A stretch of DNA of 17,080 nt from NCBI GenBank assembly GCA_013698055.1, contig JACCVS010000421.1, positions 1 through 17,080 on the forward strand. The letters run 5' to 3'. Both the position numbers and the translations under genes were made by a program. Below, in pieces: positions 1-6,076 of the stretch. Position 1 is the first letter of the stretch. Each line of letters starts with the position of its first letter. The DNA comes from Acidobacteriota bacterium. GTDB taxonomy: Bacteria; Acidobacteriota; Blastocatellia; Pyrinomonadales; Pyrinomonadaceae. The notes beneath the pieces were generated by a model that saw only the letters and a program-made list of their open reading frames with translations, was not told where the DNA came from and made no database searches.

Positions 1-731
1 CCGGCGGTATCTCGCTCAAGCCCGGCGAGAATATGGAGCTAATGAAGTATGACATGACGGGCGGCGCGACGGTGCTCGGTGCGATGCGCGCCATCGCGCA
101 GTTGAAGCCTTCGATTCCTGTGCTGGGCGTTGTCCCTGCTTCCGAGAATTTGCCGTCAGGCAAAGCCACGAAGCCCGGCGATGTCGTCACAGCCATGTCA
201 GGCAAGACCATCGAGATCATCAACACGGACGCGGAAGGGCGTCTGGTTCTCTCGGATGCTATCTGCTATGCCAAGAAACTCGGTGCGAAGCGGATAGTGG
301 ATATGGCGACGCTCACGGGAGCAGTCTCCATCGCGCTCGGCGATGTCAACACGGCCATTCTGGGAACGGATCAGGAGTTGATTGACGAAGTAATCGCTGC
401 TGGCAAAGAGGTGGGCGAGAAATTCTGGCAACTGCCGCTCGACAAGGAATACACGAAGCAGATTAAATCCGACATCGCGGACATCAAGAACGTCGGCGGG
501 CGCAAAGCCGGAACAATCACCGCCGCAGCCTTTCTCAAGGAGTTCGCTGACGGAGTTTCCTGGGCGCACCTGGACATTGCCGGAACAGCCTGGGGCGACG
601 ACGCGAAGCCGTATCGCGCTAAGGGGCCGACCGGGATTGCCGTCCGCACGGTCATTCAGATTGTCGAACGAGCATCTCGCGCTAAATCCGGTGACCAAAA
701 AGCCGAAGTGCCGGTAACGGCTGGAAGTTAA
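1..731 (+). CDS. pepA: Leucyl aminopeptidase (M17 family), C-terminal part, 5' truncated by window edge
   Basis: Cytosolic di-metal aminopeptidase that releases N-terminal residues from peptides. The reading frame is open from base 3, before the first internal ATG at 33, so the gene continues off the left edge; what remains is the catalytic C-terminal domain. Visible family hallmarks are GGISLKPG followed by KYDM (metal-binding Asp) at about bases 45-56, the M17 signature NTDAEGRLVL (DAEGR at 228-242), VDMATLTGA, the internal IGGR-like stretch NVGGRKAG, and WAHLDIAGTAW near the C-terminus. These match the E. coli PepA order closely. The protein ends with a short non-conserved tail and a TAA stop. 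No intrinsic terminator is evident directly after it. Identification is from motifs and is secure; whether the missing N-terminal domain is normal cannot be seen. Confidence 0.96.
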   Translation, partial: GGISLKPGENMELMKYDMTGGATVLGAMRAIAQLKPSIPVLGVVPASENLPSGKATKPGDVVTAMSGKTIEIINTDAEGRLVLSDAICYAKKLGAKRIVDMATLTGAVSIALGDVNTAILGTDQELIDEVIAAGKEVGEKFWQLPLDKEYTKQIKSDIADIKNVGGRKAGTITAAAFLKEFADGVSWAHLDIAGTAWGDDAKPYRAKGPTGIAVRTVIQIVERASRAKSGDQKAEVPVTAGS

Positions 732-807
732 GATTGATCTGGAAGAAGAGGGTCGCGAGTGAAGCGAAGGGATTCCCATCCTGCTCTCAATCAACATCTT
801 TCACTTC

Positions 808-925
808 CTATAGCGGTTCTCAAATGAGCGCGACCGAGTTTAGAGTTCAGCCTTTAGGCTGTTCATCAGAAACACGCTCAAGCGTGAACTCTGAACAAGT
901 CGCATCCAATTGAGAATTGCTATAG
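808..925. mobile_element. 118-bp palindromic MITE-like element with 7-bp target duplication
   Basis: The element starts with CTATAGCGGTTCTCAA (808-823) and ends with TTGAGAATTGCTATAG (910-925), which are inverted copies with two mismatches. Further nested pairings lie inside: GCGAC 830-834 with GTCGC 899-903, and AGAGTTCA 842-849 with TGAACTCT 885-892. Two small hairpins sit in the middle, CAGCCT/AGGCTG (848-861) and CACGCT/AGCGTG (873-886). The element is flanked exactly by TCACTTC on both sides (801-807 and 926-932), the expected scar of a transposition event. It has no coding capacity, so it would be a non-autonomous element mobilised in trans. The family is not one I can name. Confidence 0.72.
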
Positions 926-943
926 TCACTTCTCAGGTTCAGT

Positions 944-989
944 TTGTGTCCACAGTTGTAGACACCAGTGTCTACAACTGTGGACACAA
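944..989. promoter_or_regulatory. Tandem dyads forming a perfect 22-bp-arm palindrome; candidate enhancer for a sigma-54 activator
   Basis: Two arms, 944-965 and 968-989, are perfect inverted copies separated by CA. Each 20-bp core (GTGTCCACAGTTGTAGACAC at 946-965 and its reverse complement at 968-987) is itself an imperfect dyad of form GTGTC-N-ACA...TGT-N-GACAC, with 16 of 20 positions self-complementary. The two dyads are 22 bp apart centre to centre, about two helical turns. The overall centre lies about 106 bp upstream of the start predicted for the sigma-54 promoter at 1047-1062, the usual location for enhancer-binding proteins. The function is inferred from geometry. A terminator or relic insertion-sequence end is the alternative. 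Confidence 0.5.
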
Positions 990-1046
990 TTTATTTTAAC
1001 CCCATGAGACATTCCATTTTTGCTGCCGTTTTACGAAATTCATTGC

Positions 1047-1062
1047 TGGCACAGGCGTTGCA
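1047..1062 (+). promoter_or_regulatory. Sigma-54 (-24/-12) promoter
   Basis: TGGCACAGGCGTTGCA matches the RpoN consensus TGGCACG-N4-TTGCW at every conserved position except the seventh (A for G). The invariant GG and GC are separated by the required 10 bp. The preceding base pair GC also fits the flanking consensus (R, Y). Transcription would start near 1072-1073 and run rightward into the short ORF at 1088, a strong hairpin at 1220-1259 and then, if not terminated, the J-domain gene at 1376. No sigma-54 or activator gene is in the window. Confidence 0.6.
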
Positions 1063-1087
1063 CTTGTCTGACTCGCCGGGGGTGCTG

Positions 1088-1186
1088 ATGACCACTATAA
1101 ATGTCCTCGCCCCGCTCGGGGGCCGCCCGAGATCGCAAGGTATCGCTCCCTGGTTTTGGCTAACGTACCTCACCCGTTGGCTTTGA
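1088..1186 (+). CDS. Possible 32-residue small protein downstream of the sigma-54 promoter
   Basis: ATG at 1088 is preceded by GGGGG (1078-1082) with a 5-nt gap and lies about 15 nt downstream of the predicted sigma-54 start site. The 32-codon frame ends with TGA at 1184-1186. The peptide begins MTTINVLAPLGG, has a basic middle (RPRSQG) and a hydrophobic aromatic end (APWFWLTYLTRWL), so it could associate with a membrane. A longer reading of the same frame back to 968 would start inside the palindrome, upstream of the promoter, and is not credible. I do not recognise a family. Support is purely positional (promoter, ribosome site, hairpin after the stop); the transcript could equally be a non-coding RNA. 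The hairpin CTCGGG/CCCGAG (1115-1131) inside it might affect translation. Confidence 0.28.
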   Translation: MTTINVLAPLGGRPRSQGIAPWFWLTYLTRWL

Positions 1187-1219
1187 TCCTACCGGTTGCA
1201 ATATCGTTAGGATTTCAAC

Positions 1220-1259
1220 TCGTCTCGCCTGAAGGTAAATTTTGCTTCAGGCGAGACGA
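1220..1259 (+). terminator. 14-bp-stem hairpin, possible terminator or leader structure
   Basis: TCGTCTCGCCTGAA (1220-1233) pairs perfectly with TTCAGGCGAGACGA (1246-1259) around a 12-nt loop. It is followed by only a weak U-tract (ATTTGCC). It lies 33 nt after the stop of the short ORF and 116 nt before the J-domain gene, so it could end the sigma-54 transcript or act as a leader element. The poor U-run keeps confidence moderate. Confidence 0.42.
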
Positions 1260-1273
1260 ATTTGCCTGCGCCG

Positions 1274-1282
1274 TGCTATAGT
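1274..1282 (+). promoter_or_regulatory. Extended -10 promoter candidate for the J-domain/phosphodiesterase pair
   Basis: TGCTATAGT has the TGn extension plus a 5/6 match to TATAAT. No convincing -35 box lies 16-18 bp upstream, where the sequence is the end of the hairpin. A start near 1289 would give a leader of about 87 nt. The same string also occurs at the right end of the MITE (918-926), so it could be chance. Confidence 0.28.
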
Positions 1283-1375
1283 ATGCGCGTCAAGGGCGAC
1301 CTTCTCCTGCCCACCCCAGCAGAGATTATCGGGCGTCCCATCGCTGTCTTTTGAAGGAGTTTCAAGAAAAGCGCG

Positions 1376-2173
1376 GTGGTTGATTACTACAAAATTTTAG
1401 GCGTTGAGCAAACGGCGAATGCTGCGGAAATTAAGTCCGCTTATCGCCGTCTGGCGCGCGAGCGGCATCCTGATGTCAATGGTGGCTCAGAACACGCGGC
1501 GCGCAAATTCGCCCTGCTTGCTTTGGCCTACCGGACACTCAGCGAGCCGCAGGAGCGAGCCGCTTATGATGCCAGATGCGAAAAAGAAAGACAGCAAAAG
1601 AGCGGTTTTGTCCTTCATTCCAGTAACGTTCACGCTCGCCGGATGCGCATGGTGACAGTCCAGGCGCGTTGCGACAGGGTGGTTGACCTTTTGCTGGAAG
1701 CTGACCGTCGCGCCAACAGCGAGCGATCACAGGCCGTCTTTACCACCGTCACACTCTTCTTCTCGACCTTTATTGTCGCGATGCTAAAGCCGAAGTTCTG
1801 GCAAATCGGCTACCTTGGCCGCACCATCGTGGTTGCGCTTTTCATCCTCGGCCTGTGGCATCTCGCTTCAAGACTCCGCGAATATTTCGAGCGCTACACT
1901 TACAAGCCAAAGCAAATTCACGTTTCAATCATGACTGAAGAGGAGCGGGCTGAAAAACCTTTTACGCGCTTGTCCGCTTATGTCTTTCTGGTAGTCGGCT
2001 ACGTCGTCAGCATCGCCGCTGGCCTTCTGATCGCCGACCAACTTCATTATATGATGAACGACTTGACCTTCATCTTCGATCAGAATGTTCGGCCTGACCT
2101 CATTTTCTATCCACCCATAGCCGTCCTTCTCGTGGACACGATGCACACTTTCGCCTCCAAAATTGATTCGTGA
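1376..2173 (+). CDS. Membrane-anchored J-domain (DnaJ-like) co-chaperone
   Basis: 265 residues. The N-terminal J domain (about residues 3-68) carries DYYKILGV, helix II KSAYRRLARERHPD with the essential HPD at 31-33, and the closing ALAYRTLSEPQERAAYD. It should therefore stimulate an Hsp70 ATPase. No Gly/Phe linker or zinc-finger region follows, so it is not DnaJ itself. After a basic linker come hydrophobic stretches at about 120-137, 148-165 and 201-222, with a weaker one at 241-256, suggesting an integral membrane protein that would recruit DnaK to the inner membrane. The start is GTG at 1376, the only in-frame start after the upstream TGA at 1352. AAGGAG at 1354-1359 is rather far from it (16 nt). 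The stop overlaps the next gene's start. The specific client is unknown. Confidence 0.88.
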   Translation: MVDYYKILGVEQTANAAEIKSAYRRLARERHPDVNGGSEHAARKFALLALAYRTLSEPQERAAYDARCEKERQQKSGFVLHSSNVHARRMRMVTVQARCDRVVDLLLEADRRANSERSQAVFTTVTLFFSTFIVAMLKPKFWQIGYLGRTIVVALFILGLWHLASRLREYFERYTYKPKQIHVSIMTEEERAEKPFTRLSAYVFLVVGYVVSIAAGLLIADQLHYMMNDLTFIFDQNVRPDLIFYPPIAVLLVDTMHTFASKIDS

Positions 2174-2664
2174 TGAGTGATCGTCACGCGCTCATCGGCG
2201 TCATTTCCGACACACACGGCAAACTGGACGAGCAGGTCTTGGAACTGTTTGAAGGTGTCAGCCATATTATCCACGCAGGTGACATCGGCGATGAGGACTT
2301 GATCTGGAAGCTGGAAAAGCTCGCGCCTGTTATCGCCGTGCGGGGCAACATTGATGCCGATACAATGTGTTTCCCGAATGAGCGTCTCGCCGTCATTCAA
2401 GGGCACACCTTCTTTATCCGCCACCAGTTTGCTACTGTCGAGAAAATGAGCGCCGCACAACAGAAGCTCATCGAACAGCGGATGCCAGATGTAGTCGTCT
2501 TTGGGCATAGTCACCAAGCCTATTCAGAGCACTGGCGCGGCACGTTGCTCTTCAATCCCGGCAGCGCAGGCCCGAAGCGATTCAGCCTGCCTCGCACCAT
2601 CGGCCTGCTTGAGCTTCACAAAGACAGCATTGCCTCTCGCATCATCACGCTGGAAAAGCAGTAG
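2173..2664 (+). CDS. YfcE/MJ0936-type calcineurin-like phosphodiesterase
   Basis: 163 residues, the usual length of the small YfcE-type metallophosphoesterases that hydrolyse phosphodiesters in the cytosol. All metal-ligand motifs are in order: SDTHG (D13, H15), HAGDIGD (D37), RGNID (N59), the isolated H84 in FIRH, and FGHSH (H112, H114). The family ending NPGSAGPKR...IGLLEL follows. ATG at 2173 shares its A with the TGA stop of the J-domain gene (TGATG), so the two are translationally coupled; a GTG at 2170 is the alternative start. The physiological substrate cannot be told from sequence. The stop codon lies in the first unit of a degenerate heptad repeat. Confidence 0.92.
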   Translation: MSDRHALIGVISDTHGKLDEQVLELFEGVSHIIHAGDIGDEDLIWKLEKLAPVIAVRGNIDADTMCFPNERLAVIQGHTFFIRHQFATVEKMSAAQQKLIEQRMPDVVVFGHSHQAYSEHWRGTLLFNPGSAGPKRFSLPRTIGLLELHKDSIASRIITLEKQ

Positions 2665-2739
2665 GTAGCGGACAGTAAAGAACGTGTAGCCGGTAGTGTT
2701 GAGCTTTTGCCTTTTACTTTCCATTGCCTACTGCCCACT
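2660..2739. repeat. Degenerate heptanucleotide inverted array overlapping a stop codon
   Basis: Read in sevens from 2660 the top strand gives AGTAGGT, AGCGGAC, AGTAAAG, AACGTGT, AGCCGGT, AGTGTTG (to 2701). The bottom strand read from 2739 back to 2705 gives AGTGGGC, AGTAGGC, AATGGAA, AGTAAAA, GGCAAAA. The period and the AG start are kept while the other bases have drifted. The phosphodiesterase stop TAG (2662-2664) sits in the first unit. It looks like an older version of the cleaner arrays in the heptose operon. Confidence 0.5.
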
Positions 2740-2752
2740 TTCCTCATTATTC

Positions 2753-2782
2753 TTGCTTGCCACTAACATCTTGTTGTATATT
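2753..2782 (+). promoter_or_regulatory. Promoter candidate for the small-protein/HEAT-repeat pair
   Basis: TTGCTT (2753-2758), an 18-bp spacer and TATATT (2777-2782) resemble a sigma-70 promoter. It is the best match in the 353-nt gap before the start at 3018 and would give a leader of about 230 nt. A second AT-rich box, TATAAA at 2844-2849, lacks a good -35. Apart from these and the heptad array I see nothing else in this gap. Confidence 0.35.
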
Positions 2783-3017
2783 GCGAACGAAATCCCCTGC
2801 AAACGAAACGTTTTTGTGCCAAGTCATTACAGGGATTGGCCGTTATAAAAATTTCACAAGTTTCGGAGACGCAACCTACGCCTGTGATGAATAAAAAGAC
2901 GTGTCCCTCGCGCCGATACGTAATTCGCCGACGGCCTTCCGAACGTCGCTGCCTCAGTCTCTTGAAGAACTGATCGCGCTATTGGCCGTCGTCTTTGCCG
3001 GAGCAAGGAGCAAAGAG

Positions 3018-3281
3018 ATGGCCAAGCGATTAACTGAACGTCAACGTCTCACCCTTAAACTCGATGTGTTAAATGATACGGAAGTTGTGGAAGTTTTAGA
3101 CTACATTTCAATCATGGAGTCTATGCGACGCGCGACTGCGCTCGCCGGAAGCTGGGAAGATGACGTTGTCTCAATCCTGGCGAACGCCCACGAGAACAAA
3201 CGGGCGCGGCAGGCTTTTGAATGGGAATCAGTGCGCCGACGTGCCGAACGCCGCGCGTCCAATTTGCCCGTCCGCGTTTAA
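3018..3281 (+). CDS. Small conserved-looking protein of unknown function (87 aa)
   Basis: ATG at 3018 has a strong AAGGAG (3005-3010) seven bases upstream, which decides the start; the frame is open further left to a GTG at 2901, but that extension is unlike protein and has no ribosome site. The product is charged and probably helical: MAKRLTERQRL, then DVLNDTEVVEVLDYISIMES, then a basic C-terminal part rich in Arg (ESVRRRAERRAS). There is no signal peptide, membrane segment or cysteine. I do not recognise the family; the DTEVVEVLDYI stretch is loosely like small antitoxin-type or DUF2281-like proteins, but there is no toxin partner next to it. It ends 5 nt before the HEAT-repeat gene and is probably co-transcribed with it. 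Confidence 0.62.
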   Translation: MAKRLTERQRLTLKLDVLNDTEVVEVLDYISIMESMRRATALAGSWEDDVVSILANAHENKRARQAFEWESVRRRAERRASNLPVRV

Positions 3282-3286
3282 TTTTA

Positions 3287-4210
3287 ATGAGAACATCCGA
3301 ACTCCAGCCAGCGGCCACTGCTATTTTGCGATTAACACTGAAATTGCAATGGGCGCTGGCAGTTGCCATACTTTTTGCCTGCGTGCCTTTGATTGTTCCG
3401 GCACAGCAGCAACAGCAGGACAGGTCAATCTCCTCTTCACAACTAACCCCTCAGCAACTTGAAATAGCAAAGCAGCAATTGAGGCTCAATTCGTCCGCAA
3501 CAGAGGAGCGGCGAGATGCCGTGATGCGACTGGGCTGGATGAAACGCCCTGAAAGTTCGCGCGTCGCCGCAACAGCTCTGCGCGACTCTTCAGCAATTGT
3601 TCGGGCGACCGCCACGCGTGCTGTCCTTTGGCTTGGGCAAGCCGAAGCTGCCGCGCTTTTGCTTCCGCTACTTCAAGACCGTGACGAATTTGTCCGCCAG
3701 GAGACAGCCTATGCACTGGGTGAAACGCACAGCCGGACAGCCGTCTCCTCACTTATCAGGGTTCTTGGGAAAGAAAAAAAAGATGGCGTGCGCGGAGCTG
3801 CCGTAGTCGCCCTCGGACAAATCGGTGATGAAATGGCGGTGATTCCTCTCGCGGAGTTGCTCGGGCGACGAGTTGCCGCCTCTGGCATAATCAACCGTGT
3901 GAGACGCAGCAAAAGGGATGAGAATGAGTTTGTGAGACGTGCCGCAGCGCGTTCGCTCGGTCAGATTCGCAGCCGCGCGGCAGTCCCCGCGCTAAGTGCC
4001 ATCGTGATAGATGAGCGTGCGCCTGATGATGTCAGGCGTGAGGCAGCGAATTCGCTCGGTTTGATCGGCGACCCGGCGGCTATACCGGCTTTGCGCGCTG
4101 TGCTGAGCGCACGCGATCCCTATCTTTCGCGCATCGCCTCCGAAGCCCTCCTTAAAATTGCTCCGATAGCGGTGTTACCTCCGACGACGAGGATTGCAAA
4201 TCTTCATTAG
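3287..4210 (+). CDS. Secreted or periplasmic HEAT-repeat (PBS-lyase type) protein
   Basis: 307 residues from ATG 3287, chosen because it lies 5 nt after the previous stop and puts a signal peptide at the N-terminus. That signal peptide has a hydrophobic core WALAVAILFACVPLIV and a likely cut after VPA near residue 39, before a run of five Gln. The mature part is a chain of about five to six short HEAT repeats of the phycocyanobilin-lyase type, with recurring patterns such as VRQETAYALGE, VRGAAVVALGQIGD, VRRAAARSLGQI, VRREAANSLGLIGDPAAIPAL. A basic insert (RRSKRDENE) splits two repeats. Such solenoids are protein-binding scaffolds; no catalytic motif is present. No ribosome site is evident, so translation probably depends on the gene before it. 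It ends just ahead of a strong terminator. Confidence 0.8.
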   Translation: MRTSELQPAATAILRLTLKLQWALAVAILFACVPLIVPAQQQQQDRSISSSQLTPQQLEIAKQQLRLNSSATEERRDAVMRLGWMKRPESSRVAATALRDSSAIVRATATRAVLWLGQAEAAALLLPLLQDRDEFVRQETAYALGETHSRTAVSSLIRVLGKEKKDGVRGAAVVALGQIGDEMAVIPLAELLGRRVAASGIINRVRRSKRDENEFVRRAAARSLGQIRSRAAVPALSAIVIDERAPDDVRREAANSLGLIGDPAAIPALRAVLSARDPYLSRIASEALLKIAPIAVLPPTTRIANLH

Positions 4211-4245
4211 CCTGAAAATACCGGAAAGACCCTTGAATTAACAGA

Positions 4246-4280
4246 AAAACACCGGACTGTTTGATTCAGTCCGGTGTTTT
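4246..4280. terminator. Bidirectional intrinsic terminator
   Basis: AAAACACCGGACT (4246-4258) and AGTCCGGTGTTTT (4268-4280) form a perfect 13-bp stem with a 9-nt loop. The stem is flanked by T-rich sequence rightward and by a run of five T on the bottom strand leftward. It separates the convergent HEAT-repeat gene (plus) and the AAA+ gene (minus) and can serve both. Confidence 0.88.
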
Positions 4281-4321
4281 CACTTTCCCATCGTCAGGGG
4301 CAATGATGTTTTGTTTTCAAC

Positions 4322-5536
4322 TTAACTTTCCGATTTCTCACTGCGTCCCTGACCTTTGCGCGCGGCCTTGCTTACTTGAGGAATCGGCATCCCGACGCCG
4401 CCGGACTTAGTAGCGAGGTCTTCAGGCTCATCCTCGATTTCCGGGATGTCGTGGATCAGGGCACCGCCAGATTGTTTAGAAAAGACGAGCTTCGTCCCTG
4501 CCTCGTTCAAATCTACGGTGACGAGGTCGCCAAGCCCAACCTGATCGGTCGCCACCAAATTCGACAGCGGGTAAACCAGGAATCGCTCGATGGCTCGTTT
4601 CAGATGGCGCGCGCCATACTTGAAATCTATGCCTTCTTTGAGCAGCATGTCTTTGGCCGCATCTGAGCACTGGAAGATAAACTTTGCTCCCGCACTGAGC
4701 ATGACGCGATTCTGCACGGCCTGCAATTCCAGGTCGAGAATTTGTCGCAGGTGATGCTCCTTTAATGAGCGGAAGACGACGACCTTATCTATCCGGTTCA
4801 TAAACTCGGGCGAAAACTTGCGCCGTGCAGCCTCAACGGCTGTGCGATAAATCTTTTGATCAACTTCGGTATCCGCAGGGTTTTTAGCACCCTTGCCGGG
4901 CGCGAAGCCGATCCCACCGGTAATCAATTCAGCCATCTCACGCGCCCCGAGGTTCGAGGTCATAATAACCATCGTCTTCGAGAAATCCACGCGCCGGTTG
5001 TCGCCAAGCGTCAGCGTCGCCTTGTCCAGGATGCCGAGCAGAAGTTGCCAGAGGCTATCAGAAGCCTTTTCGATTTCGTCAAAAAGGATGAGCGAGAGCT
5101 TTGTCTCTTCCGTGTGCATCCGGTCGAGGTTCTCCTGCGTTAACATCGGGCTGGTCTCGCGATGTCCGAGGTATCCGGGAGGGCTACCGATTAGTTTGGC
5201 AATTTCGTGCGAATGCTGAAACTCCGCGCAGTCAATTTTGACGATGGCGTTCGAATCGCCAAAGAGGACTTCGGCGGCGGCTTCGATCACACGGGTTTTG
5301 CCCGAGCCAGTCGGGCCAAGGAATAGCATCGTGCCGACAGGGCGGTTAAGCGGATTCATTCCCGCCAGAAAAATCTGGTAAAGGCCGCTCATGTTGCGGA
5401 CCGCGCGCTCCTGACCCACGATGCGAGCCGTGAGTTTCTCTTCAAATTCCTGTGCGCGCGGACTCTTTTGATCGGGGTCGAGGAAGACCGTTTCCATAAT
5501 CTCTTTCTCTTTTTCCATTTCCATTGTTGCTGACAT
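4322..5536 (-). CDS. Stand-alone Clp/Hsp100-type AAA+ unfoldase (single AAA module)
   Basis: 404 residues from the ATG at 5536, which has GGAGG (5543-5547) six bases upstream; a further ATG at 5554 lacks such a site. It contains one AAA module of the ClpA/ClpB second-ring type: Walker A GPTGSGKT (74-81), substrate pore loop GSPPGYLGH with the translocating Tyr (about 122), Walker B LILFDE (149-154), sensor-1 TSN (193-195), arginine finger FMNRID (R248) and sensor-2 GARHLKRAIE (R310) in a Clp D2-small domain. The N-terminal Clp repeat, first AAA ring and middle coiled coil of ClpB are absent. After sensor 1 there is GGIGFAPGKG, whose IGF (209-211) sits where ClpA/ClpC/ClpX carry the ClpP-binding tripeptide. 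The last 40 residues are a low-complexity charged tail. Probable ATP-driven unfoldase; partner and substrates unknown. Confidence 0.88.
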   Translation of the reverse strand: MSATMEMEKEKEIMETVFLDPDQKSPRAQEFEEKLTARIVGQERAVRNMSGLYQIFLAGMNPLNRPVGTMLFLGPTGSGKTRVIEAAAEVLFGDSNAIVKIDCAEFQHSHEIAKLIGSPPGYLGHRETSPMLTQENLDRMHTEETKLSLILFDEIEKASDSLWQLLLGILDKATLTLGDNRRVDFSKTMVIMTSNLGAREMAELITGGIGFAPGKGAKNPADTEVDQKIYRTAVEAARRKFSPEFMNRIDKVVVFRSLKEHHLRQILDLELQAVQNRVMLSAGAKFIFQCSDAAKDMLLKEGIDFKYGARHLKRAIERFLVYPLSNLVATDQVGLGDLVTVDLNEAGTKLVFSKQSGGALIHDIPEIEDEPEDLATKSGGVGMPIPQVSKAARKGQGRSEKSES

Positions 5537-6009
5537 GGCCGTCCTCCAATTCATGAGCGGTGCTTAATGTTCACGCGCGACTGCTAAAAAGTCTTAGGGG
5601 AAGCCGACCGCGAATGGTTCGGTCCCGGCCTTTCATGGCCGCGCCCATTAACGCTCATGCAAAGAACGAACCGCTGTTGCCTTTGATGCGTCAGTGCCGC
5701 CGTCTGTTTGCTCTTCGGCTAGTCTGCACACACCGGACAATTTTTAACCAAACGCTATATATACGACTCGGCGTTGATTGTCACCACAAAATATTAGGAA
5801 AACACTGCCGCGCGAAATTATATTTGCTTTGTCGAATCTCAAAAGCGGTGACATTTCATGGCAACGCATCATTGACAATAAATGTCCGGCTACAAGAATT
5901 GTCACATCAGAAGGGACGGCATGATGCACCGAAACGTCGCTCTCTTTCCTTAAATGGTTGTTGTCATTATCATGGTCTTATTGTAGCGAGCATAAAGGTA
6001 GAGAAGCAC
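5537..6009. other. Non-coding leader/promoter region upstream of the AAA+ gene
   Basis: No credible gene lies here. On the minus strand close to the AAA+ start are two small hairpins, GACCG/CGGTC and CGGCC/GGCCG (about 5608-5645). Farther upstream lie promoter-like boxes, including a TATAAT on the minus strand at 5817-5822 without a good -35. The octamer ATTGTCAC occurs twice (5777-5784 and 5898-5905), with GTGACAT in the opposite sense at 5848-5854. No CIRCE-type heat-shock operator was seen. Confidence 0.5.
5756..5784 (-). promoter_or_regulatory. Promoter candidate for the AAA+ gene
   Basis: On the minus strand GTGACA (5784-5779) is followed by 17 bp and TATATA (5761-5756), a fair sigma-70-like match. 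It implies a leader of about 210 nt before the ATG at 5536. The -35 box is part of one of the two ATTGTCAC octamers. Confidence 0.35.
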
Positions 6010-6046
6010 AAAAAATGACGGGATGCGTAATTTACGCATCCCGTCA
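6010..6046 (-). terminator. Strong intrinsic terminator of the inositol-phosphate synthase gene
   Basis: TGACGGGATGCGTAA (6016-6030) and its perfect complement at 6032-6046 form a GC-rich stem of up to 15 bp. On the minus strand it is followed by six T (6015-6010). It lies 30 nt after the stop of the gene at 6077. Confidence 0.92.
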
Positions 6047-6076
6047 GCATTTCGGATTGAATAACCTTTGAAATTG

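Noticed and set aside
198..797. 199-codon minus-strand frame over pepA
   Set aside because: Shadow of pepA; the plus strand carries the conserved M17 signature.
968..1087. Upstream extension of the short ORF to 72 codons
   Set aside because: It would begin in the palindrome and run across the sigma-54 promoter, so only the ATG at 1088 is plausible.
2901..3017. GTG start extending the small 87-residue protein to 126 residues
   Set aside because: No ribosome site at 2901, while AAGGAG stands at the right distance before ATG 3018.
5560..6018. 152-codon open frame on the plus strand between the AAA+ and inositol synthase genes
   Set aside because: The translation is a mixture of Arg, His and Cys without domain features, has no ribosome site, ends in the terminator region, and covers promoter-like sequence for the minus-strand AAA+ gene.
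5537..6076. CIRCE or sigma-32 type heat-shock control of the AAA+ gene
   Set aside because: No TTAGCACTC-N9-GAGTGCTAA or convincing sigma-32 boxes were found by eye.
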